Positions 1 to 12,719 of a DNA stretch of 64,000 bases are shown in pieces. This DNA comes from Pithys albifrons albifrons. Taxonomy: Eukaryota > Chordata > Aves > Passeriformes > Thamnophilidae. Where the stretch lies: the NCBI RefSeq assembly GCF_047495875.1, contig NC_092460.1:9228520-9292519 (forward strand). Reading direction: 5' to 3'. Both the position numbers and the translations under genes were made by a program. A model generated the notes under the pieces. That model ran no database searches. It had not been told where the DNA came from and worked only from the letters and a program-made list of their open reading frames with translations. The stretch's first letter is position 1. Every line of letters starts with the position of its first letter.

Positions 1-2598
1 TTTGTAGGCCTGCGGAAACAGCAGGAATGTTTCATCTCAGTTTGCACAGCAGCATTTCAGTGGCAGATAGAAATGGAAGCAAAGCACCTTTTCTCCCAGA
101 AAAATGCATCAAATTAGCTAGTGTCATTCTGACATCAGTGTTAAGTGGTGTATGGGTTTTAATTTGAATATGCTTTTGAAACAATCTCTTAGAATAAACA
201 ATGCTGTGAACACCTTAACTTGATTGGGAATTGGTGGCTCTCAGTTCCTGCTTCCTGCATTGAAAATCCCAGGCTCCGTCACGGTTTTCCTCTTGCCATT
301 GTTGGATGAGGTATCTCCAGTGCTGGGCATTGCACAGCATCTGCTTGGGCATCAGATGAAGTTGAGAGAAAAAGAAAAACATAATGGAGGAAGAAAAAAA
401 TACACAAAGGAAGGGAAAGATGGCCAAGATGGAGGTGAATCTCCTTTGAGAGCAGCAGTCTGTAGTCCTGACAAGAATGCTGGCCTCAGCATGCTGACCC
501 CTTTTGTTCTTACACCACTTCTTTGAAACTCCAAAGTGAAATGGAAATATTAGAGTTGGTATTATTCACCTTATTTTTTTCACAAATTCAATGTAATTGT
601 GGATGGGACAATTATGATCTACTATTTTATCCTTTGTTAATCACAGTTCTGAGTTTATATACAAAACTGTCTTGTTTGGATGAATGCAGGCTTCTCCATT
701 TCTGTGCTGTTTTTATAAACAGTGATTGCTGCAGTTTTCCAGAGTGTTAAAAAACTCACGTTTCCCTGTGCTGAGCTCACAATTATGGAAGACCTGCAGA
801 CCCCAATTATCCCTGCGGGTTAAGGGACATGCTGGTGAAATGCTTATGAGTAAACACTGCAGGATGTGGTCCTTCCTTGCTGGGTCTCCTTTTACCCTTA
901 AGCACCATGCATATTTTCTATATTTTTAAAATAATATCAGGTGCTCATTAGCAACAACTGAAACAGGACAGTGGTGAAGTGTGAAACCAGGAGAATCTTC
1001 TGTAGATATAAGAGAAGACACTACGAATGAAGGAAATGTTATTTTACTAAAATTTGTCAGAATGTTTGCATTTGAATTAGCAAATAGCATTTTCATGAAG
1101 AATTTAATCTAATTTCTCCTATTTTTTCCTAGTTTTAATCCAGCTCTACATGCAGCTTTCTGATTCACACTAGACTTAATTTCTTGCTCTGTGCTGTGCT
1201 CACTGCCATAATATGTGAGCATTCAGATATCTTCATTCCATCACTTTAATTAAAGCAGGAGTCCTTGCCCTCAAATGTGCACAATGAGTAACACAGCCAG
1301 CTATGCTTGTTAGGCTCAGAAGGTTTTTTTAATTATGGATGTGCCTACAGGTATTCAGTGCAATCCCATTTTAGCATTTAAGCAAGTGATCAGCTTAAGT
1401 GAGTTCAAGCAGCTCTTGCACATGCTCAGCATTGAGAGAACTTAAATGCACTGCTGAATGGGGGACATGAATCAGCTTCTGATTTCCTGACAAATTTGTT
1501 ATCTAGAGAGAATGTCCTAAGATCTTATTAGGGGAGTTGGAGATAATCGCCTTTTCCTACTGGTGCCAAAATCGGCACAAGATCTGTCTTCATGTGGTAG
1601 AGCAGCAAATTGGCACACACTATTTCGCTTTCTTTAGTTTATCTCATTTTTTTCCTCTTCCCTTATTAAAGAATGAACATGAGATGCTTCACAATGTTAA
1701 TTTTCAGCAGACTTTTTAGTTGTGAATAGGGAATTTTTTTTCCAATAGATTTATCCAAATTTTTACTGATGCTCTAAAACCCCAGGGGTGACTTGAAACG
1801 ATGGAAGCTCTTGACTTGATCTGTGCCACAGAAATAATGTGTAACAGATATGGCTTTCCTAATATTCTCAAGCTTATCTCCAGTTCTGGCCACTGTCACC
1901 TAAAGCAGACTTTAAAAGAAATAAATATGAAATTATCAGTTGAGGTAGCAGTGCCAGTAAGCTGTGATAGGAGACAGTGAATTGATACCCTACAGGCTTG
2001 CTCCGGCTCCAAGGCAGCTGATGATCCTACCAGTGCTTTCAATCCTGGAATCAGGATGGCCCTGGCTGGGCACTGAAATCATGAGAGACTGGAGGGAGAA
2101 GTCTACAGGGTGCATTGGCGCAGGTGGAGCACCTTGCAGAGGTTTGGTACTTGACACTTGCTCAGTGATAATAGTGCTTGATGTGAAGAGTTTCTCCCCA
2201 GCTTGGCTGAGGGGACCAGAGCCATTCCAGGAGCCTAGTGGTATTTGACAAAGAATATGAGTAAAATCAGGCTTGACACAGGTTTTGATGTAACAGATTG
2301 ATGCATAAATGCAGTGTGGTATTGGTTATAAATGGAAGTAGTGGAAATAGGATGTTAGCAGAGAGTTTGTTTTTAACTACTATTTAGACTTTCTAAAGTG
2401 GTGTAAGTGATAACAAACCAAGGGTGGGTAAAAATTCAGGTGATGGCAAAATGTTACAATATTTAGTATTCTGAGAGTAGATAAAACACCAGAGAGAAAT
2501 GGTGTGATAAGAAAAAAATCCATCTAAAAATGTTAGTTTATAATGTTAGCTAAATTAAGCAGTTATTGATTTTTAATGTATGTTCTCTTACTGGCTTA

Positions 2599-2614
2599 TT
2601 AAAAAATTTTTTAA
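2599..2614. repeat. 16-bp perfect AT palindrome
   Basis: TTAAAAAA followed directly by TTTTTTAA forms a perfect self-complementary 16-mer. It contains only A and T and sits in AT-rich DNA, so chance is a sufficient explanation. It may behave as flexible or nucleosome-disfavouring DNA, but nothing nearby points to a function. Confidence 0.6.
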
Positions 2615-4922
2615 GCTTTCAGAATTTATTATAGGGTGCTCTCAATTTGAGTGGCAATACTGAAATATATATGCTCTGTAGCATGCTGGCTCTTCTGCCA
2701 GCAAAGTAAACAGCACTTTAGATAAGATTTGAGGTTGCAGCTTCACTTAATGAGAACATCCTCTTTCAGGGCACGGATTTGCTTATGTAGCCAAATAGGC
2801 CATGCATGTCCTTATTTATTATAAAAATTAATACACAAAACAAACTCTATTTATGTATCTGTATGGGCAAGCCATATTATGTCTGTGTCCCTGTCTGCAT
2901 AACTTCACTCCAGCATACTCAGTAGCTCAGAGAAGGAATGACTGTACTTCAGCTGGAGAAGGAGAATGCAACAGTCCTGACATGAGGAGGAGTCATGTAC
3001 TGTATACCCACATGTCACTCTACTGGTAATGCTCTCCACAGTGAGCTGTAGATGATATGCACAGTGCAACATGCTTAGCTCTACATTGAGGTTAAGATCA
3101 GTACAGAAAACAACATAAGAATTGGTACTGTGTGGTATTTGATGATAAAATTAAATTGGAACCTTGTAAGAAGAATAACAGCTATGCCATATTGCTGCGT
3201 GGATGCTGTTATCTTACATGTGTGTTCATTTTTCTTAATGCTAAAATAATGCTGAAAACATGGAGTGAAAAGGAAAATAATGTCAGATTTATAATCTGTT
3301 CGAGAATGCTGCTCCTTTCACCGCAACCATGGTGCAAAGCAAGAGATTCCTCTCTGTCTTTCCCTGTTAAAGAGGGAATGATATTAAATGGCACTGTCTT
3401 TTCATACACTTGACAGGGAAAACCAAGGGAAGCAGAAGGGAAGAGTCATGAGGTCCAGCAGTTGCCCTGCTATGCAGATAGGGAAGCCACTGACCAGTCT
3501 CAACCCACCTTAGAGGCTTTGGTAGCTCTATGAGACCATGCAGTTACTAGATATCTGTCCAGCTACTGGTGCTACAAAATGCACAGGGTATCTTACACAA
3601 AAGTTGTCTTTATTTTGCAATAGCTAGTTGTATAGTTGTAGTTGCATGGTGGCTAAAAAGCCAGTGAGTTTTCTTTTGAGGCCTGTGGATAAATGTGCAA
3701 TTTTCTAATTTTTTTCTTTTTGAAAAATTTAAATGATTTAATTGTAGTGATTGAGTTTTCTTTCCTAATATAAAACCTTCAACCAAAAAAGCATTCCTTA
3801 AAAATTCTAGCAATGTAAAATGTAAACTAAACTTTAAAATTTGTGAATTGTAAACCCCTTTGTCTTTGGAGTGCTGAATAGCAGATCAATTCCAAGTAAT
3901 TATTATGTGAAAAATGTCAGACTTTTTGGTTCATATGTATATCGAAGAGATGCAAAACCAATATAAAAAAAAACTTTAATTGGTTTGAGATAGTAGCAGG
4001 AAATGATTTTCCTTCATTTGTAGAATAAAAAAAATGAAAGTATCTCAGCTATTAAATTTGGGAAAGGAGTGCATATTTCAGTACTGTAGTTACTGATGTG
4101 TGAAATACAGAAAAATGTTAATTGAGGTAGGCTTGAGAAGTGAAATTAGTTGCAAGTGGACTGTAGATGAGCAAAGGGATTCTTAGGATGGTGCACCTCA
4201 GCCATGCTTTGAGGTTAATTCATTAAAGATAATTGGAATGTTAAATAGTTTTCTATAAGGAATCGCTGCTACAGTGGTCTAACACTTTTAGTCTGATTGA
4301 ATCAAATGCTAATTACCAATATTCAGATTTATGCTATGCTTATTTATGTACTTGCCACCCTGGACTGCTGATAATGTTTTCTGTCAAGGGTGGCAGCCCT
4401 TCAATCATCTGAAAATAAGGACTGGAATGAGGGGAACTTCAGCAAGAACTGCCTGTCCCCATCTCTATCCATGAAGTCTGTTAAAATATGGGAGCAGTTG
4501 AGCAGTCTTTCAGTGTTTCACAGCTGATTAAATCCTCACCAATAACCACAGAGTAAATGCAAAGTCTTTGATGTGATTCTCTGTGTGGACTTGACAATAC
4601 TTATGCCCCACTGCACCCAAAATTCTAACCAATGAGCTCTTGGCATAGACGTACATGGTGGGTTTGCAGCCCAACTGTCCAAACTGTGGTCTGGGTGCCT
4701 GTGGGACCTGAACATGGCTTGTGACACTCCAGTCAACCATGGTCTCTGGAAGCAGGGAGAGGAGGTCTGGTCTTCCTGGCTCTGCCCCATCTGCCCCCAG
4801 GCAGAGGCCATTTGATGTGGTGGGACACAATGTCCATCCCCTCATCCAAGAGGAAGGCAAATCAAACAATGCAGGATACCATAGTGAGTTGGACAGAAGT
4901 GAACAGGAATGCCACTTACATC

Positions 4923-4935
4923 CAAAAAAAAAAAA
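4923..4935 (+). repeat. Poly(A) run
   Basis: Thirteen consecutive A residues follow a GC-richer segment (about 4600-4890). A trailing A-run can mark the 3' end of a retrocopy, so the segment was inspected for a processed pseudogene. No recognisable protein or polyadenylation signal was seen, so it is recorded as a simple repeat only. Confidence 0.8.
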
Positions 4936-5149
4936 AGCCAAATACAAATCTACAGCCTGTTACTGATTTTTATTTTTTATTTTCCTTTATTTATTACTGT
5001 GACAAAAGTGTCCTCTGCTTCTATTTACTCTTACCTGAGGTCTCGGGCTTGCATATTTCATTTGCCCAGATGGCCTGTATCACTTTGTGAAGGATGATCT
5101 CTCTGTGCTGAAAAGGTGCCTGTGCCAGATCCCATGCATGTTATCACTT

Positions 5150-5260
5150 ATTTATTGCCTCCCTGGCGGCAGCCTGTCGCCAACAGGCGTATAATTAGAA
5201 TGGCTCGGGCTGGAGACCTGTGGAAAGTCTGAGTACTTTCATAATTGGCCAGTAAGCACT
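5150..5260. promoter_or_regulatory. Candidate conserved non-coding element
   Basis: A short block stands out from its AT-rich, CpG-poor surroundings. It carries several CpGs within about 60 bp, a 6-bp hairpin (GCCTGT and ACAGGC separated by CGCCA), a homeodomain-type core (TAATTAG) and, further on, TAATTGG. Compact mixtures of retained CpGs and TAAT cores are common in conserved vertebrate enhancers. No conservation data were available, so this is an inference from composition. Confidence 0.3.
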
Positions 5261-8200
5261 GTAGGTCTGTGCCTGAATCCTCTACGATTTCCACTATTGG
5301 AAGCTCAAGTTTCTTTCTTTGGTGACATATTTGTCTTTTATTCTTATAAAAAGAGGAAATCCTTGCATTATGGATCCATTCTCATTTGTGTTGACTTAGT
5401 TGATGGGTTGTAATTAAAAACAGGCAGCTTTTGTTTTTTGGGAATCTTGGAGTCATTTAAAGAGAACAGCAATCCCTCTTTGTGCTTGTGCTCCCACCCT
5501 CTACAGAAAGAGAAAAAACAAAAGGAAAAACTGAAAAATAAGAATAGGAGAAAAATGTTATCAGAAAAACAGCTAAGCCAACAGCATAATCTGCAAGTTC
5601 TGTGCATACTGTTATGATATCTGAAATATAATTATCAAGCTTAAGTTAATTAGACTAATGCTTAGAAAATCTGGCATGGCAGATTGTGGTAAGTAATTAT
5701 ATATACCGATTAAAAGATGTAATATGCACTGAGCAAAAGCAAAAAGGAAACTCCATTTGATACAGCCAGTGAACACAGACAATTAAGAAGTCAAGTAGAT
5801 GAGCACCAACAAAGATACTGAACTTTGTGGAAGATGATGGGCAAGATGCCAATGTTTCCGTGGAACAGATTTTGCATAGTATCAGTCAAACTTTTGTTTT
5901 ATGAAAATCCATACTACTGTTTCCTAACTGAAATGCATGAAGGGCCATTTGCTTTTGCATTAGGACTGGCTGACATGAATACAAGGGTATGTGCAAACAA
6001 GAATGTGACATTAGAGTACTAGTTTACATATATATAGAAGTTGTGTAAATGGCTTTTCTTAAAAGCAATTCACAAGATGTCATATGAGAAATAAAGCTGT
6101 GAAGACAGTGTCTTCTGCAATTAAGTGTAATGGTGCTTACGGGTCAGGATGAATGAGGAGAGCTTGTGTGCCTTTGTACACCTCGGTATGTGCACAGGAA
6201 AACCCTGAAACAGGCTGAGAAGGTTATATTTTTTCTGAGTTTTGCTTGAAGAATAGTTTAAAGGAAAATGACCTAAAAAAAGGAGGGAAATGTAGCAACA
6301 GTCCTGTGGAAGAAGTTCTGATTGCAAGGTACCCTGCTATGACTTCAGAATGTGTCTAAATAAACAAAATTTTCTTGCAAGTCTTCCACGAAATGTGTGA
6401 CTGTACAACCAATTTCTTAATCCACTCCCTCCTGAAGGAGGAGTGGGAAACCTGAGAATTCCTAGTCTGGCAAATTGAGATGAAGCAAGTCCATGCATGA
6501 TCCATTCTCACAGCATTTAATCCACAAGTATTTGACTGCACTCCTGGAGTAATGTGCAACCTCTTCTCAGCTGAGCCATGTGTTTTATTCATATCTGCTG
6601 GAAATTGCTTTCATTTCTGTTGATCTCATTGTTTCCTAAGGCATGAAAAAACTGATTGAACTGAAGGAAAACAAAATTACTTTTTGTCTCTGAAAATTGG
6701 GGATGTTTGGGTTGCTTTTCCTGTCTTTGTACCTTTTTTCCCCTCCATCCCCCATGGTCATGTGTTCACCGCATCCATGCAGTGTGGGATTTTCTGTAGC
6801 TCTGAATCCTGTCCTCTGGATTATGGTAAGAGATGGTGGTGATCTGCTGCCAGAGTATCATCACCAGAACAGAGCTTTCAAAAGTATTGCAAACTAAAAA
6901 AGTTCCTGTTACTTTTTCAGAAGAATATTTCTAAAATATTTGTCCTCAAAGGTTTTAATATTAATTCTGTCCAACAGCAATACTGAAGTCTACATATTAA
7001 ATAATAATTGTTGTGCAAATGCTATCAGTTCCTGATTTCTATATAGAAACATGGGCTGTTTGGGAGGTTGTAGCATGGGCAGTAGCAACTGGCTTTTCTT
7101 TAGCAGTTTAGTAAGATTTTCAATGTGTTTTCATCAAAACCACTTTTTTACTAATAGAAACTATCAGCCTTAATTAACTGCAACACATATTTAGCTAAAA
7201 CAAATTCTCTCCAAATTCACAGTCCCTTTGCTTAAATTAGTTGCAGAATATTATATTCCCAGGGTATTATGCCATCCTCATTCTTCTGTGTGGGCATTAT
7301 GTGGGTACAACTGGTCTTATTCCCCAAAAAAAACCCATTTGAACAGAAGGCCACCACTGCAGCTTGGAAGAGGAACAAATAGATGCTTCCTCCTCAAAGT
7401 GAAAGCAGCCTGTGCCTCTTTACTCCCTGAAAATCCAGTGATTCCAGTCTGGTAAATATGGGCTACTGTATCAGGCCCCTTACCTGTGACGTTTTGCTAT
7501 CATTTGATTTAGTGTATGAGTTCAGAGATTCATCTGAGGGATGAGGACTCTGCTTGAACAGTACCAAACTGTTTCTTACTTTCCCTCCTCGTCCCTGCTC
7601 TTTCCGCTAATGCTGGGAAGGCAATGCAGGGACCTCTGGCAGAGCTTACACCTCCTGTGTCCATCCATCCCAAACAGAATCTGGGACCACATATGAGTAT
7701 AGGTGACATATCTTTGTGAAGTTTTTACAACAGGGAAAAAAAAGATTTGGGCAAAACCTCATATGATGTCTCTTAAGGGAACTTCCTGCATGAATTTTAC
7801 AGTGATATTAACCAGTAGAAAAACTCGAAGAGGTGATTGACCATCTGAAATCTCCAATTCTGCTCCCGTATATGGGTCTGGTGCCATCCACTGCCATCAA
7901 AACATCCAGAAGTGTGAGCCTCCACTGGGTTTTAAAAATATTCTAGACATTGAAGATTTTTTTTTCTTTTACTGCTGCTACTTTAAGAGATGAATTTACA
8001 GACTCTAGGGCATTTGCCCTTGACAAAACTTGTTTGGTTCTTATATTGCTAAGTCAGTGGAATATCAATAGATTCTTAATGCAGTCTGTCTTTTAGAGTT
8101 TCTTTCATTTCTCAGAGCAAAAGTAAATGTCATTCATATTGGCAGGTTGTAATGGGAACATTGATATACTAGTTTTTAAAATATACACAGCCCCTTTTAA

Positions 8201-10820
8201 ATAGTCTTTGTCTCTCTCTTATGTGTCTTCAATGTGTCCATAGCAATTACAAGGTTAAATATTGCTTAAGATGGTGAAAAAAGGTCATTTTTTTTGTCTT
8301 TTCTACCCCATGCCTCAGTGAAATATTCATAGTACAGCTCAGGTATTGGGATCAGGTTTAATGTTTCGTTGCATCACCATCTGTTTTGCTGTTGCAGTTG
8401 CTGTTGTTTTTTCCCTTGGAGGGGGGTGAGGGAGCATGGAAGCAGCAGTGAGGGTTGCTGGCATATGGGTCCAGACCTGGTGGAAAAGAAGAGCACTGAA
8501 TCTGCAGGAACAGAGTAGCTCCTTTGCTCTGCACTATTTTCTTTTTAACATTAAAAGACTTTCTAGTGAAAATCTGCCGTTGTGCATGTGGATCATCAGC
8601 AGTAGATGTGGTAGGCTCTGTCTCTCCTCAAAGACTATGAAGCCACATTAAAGTAGGCTTTTATATTCTATGTAAAGTTCATTTACATGACTTAGCACAG
8701 ACATTGAAATTCAGCTACTCAGTGAGACAAATGGCATTAAACAAGTTCCAAGGGTGTGTGCAGTAGAGTGTTCCAGAGTATTGTGGTGGCTCAGTGGCAA
8801 AGGGCAGCAGAGCCCCTTGGGGGCTTTTCTGCAGGTGCTGAGTCCCTTGGCCACAGCCAGCCCCTGTTGCCCAGCTGGTGGTGGCACCCACACAGACCTG
8901 GGGACACCACAGTGACACAGAGACATGGAGGGACATTGTGGGTTTCTCTACAATGGGTTTCTCATAGGTGAGTTTTAAGCTGTTTTGTGACGTTATTTTT
9001 ACTATAATGAGGGTATTTGGTCTGTAAAATTTCACCAGGATTTTTCAAATCCTTTTTGATCATCTTGCTCTTTTTCAGCATTTCCCTCTTACTGCTGTAG
9101 ATTTAAATGTCATGACATTTTAAACATGACTTATTATAACAAAACAGTATATAAAACAATATGCTGCATAATAAATGCAGCCATATTTTTTTGAGTGAAT
9201 GTTAAATGAGAGCAATTCATTCCTCAACCTATTTTAGTACCTACTTACTAGAGGGTACTGGCTGCCTAAATCCCAGGGAGGCAATCTCAGAGGCGAGGTA
9301 ACCTTGCATGTGCAAGGCCAAAAGCTAAAGAAGTATCTGAGGGATGCCTGGGGGAAAAGGCTGTCCTGGGGTTGCAGCTTTTTCCAGGAGTGCCATGATC
9401 CTGAGCACTGTGAGGAAAGCAGACAGGATCATCCTGGGAGGTCTTTTGGCACATGAGGGGTCTTCTGAGAAGCACACACAAAAGGAGTCTTTGAAACCCC
9501 AGTGGTTTGTCTCAAATATATGGTATGTGTCATTTTAGACATCTGAAATCTTCCTGAAATCCTCCTACAGCCAGTGAGGAGAGTGACTCAGAGTAGGGGT
9601 TGGTGAGGATTTTAGTTTTTGTTTGCTTGGGTTTTTTTAATAGGAACAAGCTAATTCCCCAGAGAAGGAGAAATCTGCTCTGACCACTGTGAGCTCTTCC
9701 TGCAAGACCCAGAGATGTGGTGAGGACAGAGAAACTCCCCCCAGGAGATGGGGACATGCTCGTATTTCCCCTGTGTGGTGAACTGGCTCTGTGCCGATGC
9801 CGTAAGACCTGCAGCTGATATCCTTTGTGCTGTCAGAAAAACAGACAAAGAAAGCAAATAAGCCACATCAACCTCCCTAGCACACATGTGTCTTCCTTGG
9901 CATGTCATGAATCTTGCGGAGTGGGCTCAGGGTATGGCAAATATTTGTCTAAAGTTAAGGAGATTAGTAAGGGAAGTTCTGACTTTGAAACTCCCTGCAG
10001 TAGGGCCCTGAATACATCAGCCTGATACAGGCACCTCGAGGTTATCTCTGCTCTTGGAGTGGGACATGCACATCTCTCTGCATCTCTGACCTTTTGGGAA
10101 GAGGCTTTCAGTCAAGTAATACATGCACCTGCATGAAATTTTTGAATCACTGAGTCTATCCTTGATTAAAGTGCTTTTCCTTGATTAAAAATAGCTTTTT
10201 TCCAAATGAGTAACGTTGCATGGCAGGCTGTGCACACAGGATAACGTTTCCTCCAATTTTATCACATTGATGACATTGCCATTTCTTTCCCAGGTCTTTA
10301 TGAAACATGTCTCTCTTGTGCAGACAGCCCTCTGTAGCCAAAGCCATTGGAACCTCCTCACAATAATCTACCTTTTCTTCCCAGAAAGACTACATAGGTG
10401 TTTCTAACATTATCTGCTAACTTGGAAGATAATAAGCATGGTGAAAATGTATTTAAACACTTTAATATATTCTTGCCTGGATTTTATCAGGTTGTAAATA
10501 GCACTTCCCCAAGTCTTTGGCAGAACTTCTTACTCCAATGGATATTCCTTCAAGTATCTCCTTTGTAATGTGCTCACTTTCCAAGAATTTTATCTCTGTT
10601 GGAGCCAAACTGGAAGTCTGTCAAGATGTGAGCTCTTCAGATTGAAATCTACATATTTCACTGAATGGCAAATATGTTTTCTATACAACTGTTGTTCTGC
10701 TTGTGAGTTTACTTGTCTTTTATACTTTAAAAAGCAAATTTCTTAAGATGCCCTTCATATTTATTCTTTTTTCTTATCATTTTCATATGCAGACTTGTTA
10801 GGAACTACGGTTTGCAGAGT
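5261..10820. other. Gene-free stretch, nothing recognised
   Basis: Mostly AT-rich unique sequence with no recognisable exon, RNA gene or transposable element. One GC-richer island at about 8750-8950 contains short GGGGACA/CACAG-type words that recur near 48960-49040. Its short open frames on both strands look like by-products of GC composition. Confidence 0.55.
8750..8950. other. GC-rich patch with GGGGACAC-type words
   Basis: About 200 bp, markedly richer in G and C than the flanks, with phrases such as CTGGGGACACCACAG and repeated GACACAGAGACA words. A similar vocabulary appears at 48970-49035. It could be degenerate minisatellite sequence or part of an unrecognised GC-rich interspersed repeat. 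It resembles no protein-coding exon known to me. Confidence 0.3.
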
Positions 10821-10823
10821 TTG

Positions 10824-10919
10824 TTTTAGCAAAGCACTTAAACACATATCCTCAAGGGTTTTACTTAACCTTTACGTGTGTTTTCACAAAGTTCTCTTCA
10901 TCTAAGTGCTTTGCTAAAA
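10824..10919. repeat. Inverted repeat with 17-bp perfect arms
   Basis: The left arm (10824-10840, ending AGCAAAGCACTTA) is the exact reverse complement of the right arm (10903-10919, beginning TAAGTGCTTTGCT), separated by 62 nt. Inside the loop a second complementary pair (AAACACA near 10840 and TGTGTTT near 10876) could extend pairing, leaving an unpaired bulge. Arms of this length without mismatches are unlikely by chance in 64 kb. The structure could be a hairpin RNA, a MITE-like relic or a paired binding-site arrangement. No terminal repeats typical of a named transposon were recognised. Confidence 0.75.
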
Positions 10920-11415
10920 AGGGATGCAGTTATTCATATGTCCACGTGAAGTGTGAGGTTCAAGCCTTTCCCCAAAGCACAACAATAAAACTGAAAAAAA
11001 TATTTGCAGTCACAATGACAGAGAGTCAACAAGAGGGAAAAAACCACCACTCCCTGAAACACAGCTTTGATAAACTGAGGTTTCCAGTGGAATATATGCT
11101 TTGCAGCAATAATATCAGCAGCTGTGAGGTAGCAGCATATTTCATACAGAAGCAATAAAACAAATGGAGAAGGATTTTCCAGTAGATAGTTAAAAATTTG
11201 TCTCATATAGAATTCAGACAATTTAGGCTTCTTTTTCATCTCCTTAAATAATTCAGATTTAATGCAGCAAGTAAAAACCACCCCAAAATCAGGGATTTCT
11301 GATTCATGCAAATGCAGCTATCTGTATGATATAGAATCATAAGCAAAGTCAGCAGATGAGAAAATTATAGGATGTGGGGTTTTTCTGCAGTGTTCACTGT
11401 AAATTAGAGCAATTA
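10920..11415. other. AT-rich stretch, possible conserved non-coding DNA
   Basis: No gene is recognised. The minus strand has a 125-codon open frame at 10934-11311 without a recognisable domain or homologue known to me. The sequence is AT-rich and borders the 10824-10919 inverted repeat. Conservation is possible but not shown. Confidence 0.35.
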
Positions 11416-11442
11416 AATTACAGCAGTTTTGTAGCTGTAATT
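11416..11442. repeat. Small perfect hairpin with TAATTA cores
   Basis: AATTACAGC (11416-11424) and its exact reverse complement GCTGTAATT (11434-11442) flank a 9-nt loop. The stem carries homeodomain-type ATTA cores in opposite orientations. It may be a paired homeodomain site or chance. Confidence 0.6.
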
Positions 11443-12668
11443 AAATATAGAGACGGGCCCAGAGATGTGGAAAGCAATGAACTGCCTGAGCTGCTCAGGC
11501 TAGAAGTGGGAGCAATGGTGAAAGGGCTTGGAAAGGCATCTGGATCCCAAAGCAGCTGATGGGGGGACAGACAGGCTCCTAGCACTGAATTACACAATGT
11601 CTTGTAGGTGCTGTCTTGTGTGCTCAAGGGGGAGCCTGCCATGCTGCTTCTCTGCCTGTGTTTTTGCCTTTCCTGGGGCCCTGAGCAGAACAGCTGCAGG
11701 GGGATGCCCAGCTGGGGCTTACCCAGAGTTGGGAGCCCCTGCAATGATTTCCCCCAGTAGGTAAACCAGGGTATATACAGCCATGTGATTGCAGCATCCC
11801 TGAGAAGCTGCTTTGTGAAACTGCTGTGTTTCAGCCATTATTCTAGTCCATGATTCTGGGCGAGACTTGAGCCACAACTGTAGGCAAATGGGATGGAGGC
11901 AGGAGGCTTGGACTGGCAGAGGAGCTGCGCAGCAAAAACCTCACATTCCCTTCAGCAAGTCAGCAGAGAGTGAGGAAAGGCTGGAGCATGGCAGGAGGTA
12001 GAGATAATAGCAGTAAATGTCGCACTTAATTACATTGTGGGGGGAGGTGGAAATGAAATGGGACCTTATAAGCTAAAGACAAAGAGAAGTGAAAGGAAAG
12101 AAAGCACTGGAAAGAGCAAGGAGGACAAGATCATGCAAAGGAAGCAATTCAGGAGTTAAGTTGATGTTCACATCAGTACAAGAGGAGGCTTAGATGTCTG
12201 GAAATTGTCACTAGGACCGGAGACCCTTAGCAACATCAAAGGGCTGAGAAGGCATAGCCAGCTCAGCCCTTGAGTTTTTCTCCTACATAGTGGGATGCTG
12301 AGAGTGAAGCCCCACTACATCTGTTTGCTGCAGTGCAAGAGGAGCAGGGAGGTGCTGTGGTGTGTGTTAATCACGGCTCTGGGGCCATAAGGGAGTTGGC
12401 GGAAGAGGTACATGTAGCAGCCCTGGGATCAGTTTTTTGTCTTCAGTCTCTGGAGAAGGATTGCCACTGGAGAGGAGAGATGAGATTTTTCAGCATCCTC
12501 ATGGTTTTTGTGTTAATCTGATGATGAGATATCACTCTGCAGATTTCACCTAAGTGTAGGTTTTAAGTATGGAGAGATGCTTGGGTATCCCAAGGTGCAC
12601 TGGTAATAATGAACACCAGCAGCTGGGTAATGCCTGATCTCTGATTCAAGCTGCTAGCAAGTATTGTT

Positions 12669-12719
12669 GGGGGTTTTTGTTTGTTTGTTTTTTTGTTTTG
12701 GTTTGGGATTTTTTTTGTT
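12669..12719. repeat. T-rich tract with TTTG units
   Basis: Low-complexity T-rich run with interspersed G (TTTG-like units). No tail or element boundary was recognised. Confidence 0.8.

Larger units (their letters stand above)
1..5145. other. Gene-free AT-rich stretch
   Basis: No coding region or recognised repeat is visible. Frames on both strands are short and without known domains. The DNA is CpG-poor and AT-rich, with purine-rich runs near 360-430. A GC-richer patch at about 4600-4890 has open frames on the minus strand but matches no protein I recognise, and it is followed by a 13-A run at 4923-4935. A perfect 16-bp AT palindrome lies at 2599-2614. Confidence 0.6.

Noticed and set aside
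4528..4947. 139-codon minus-strand frame, possible processed pseudogene
   Set aside because: No similarity to a protein I know. The neighbouring A-run is on the strand opposite to the frame, so it is not the tail of a transcript encoding it.
10934..11311. 125-codon minus-strand frame with hydrophobic stretches
   Set aside because: AT-rich, phenylalanine- and leucine-rich composition follows from T-rich codons on that strand. No conserved motif was seen.
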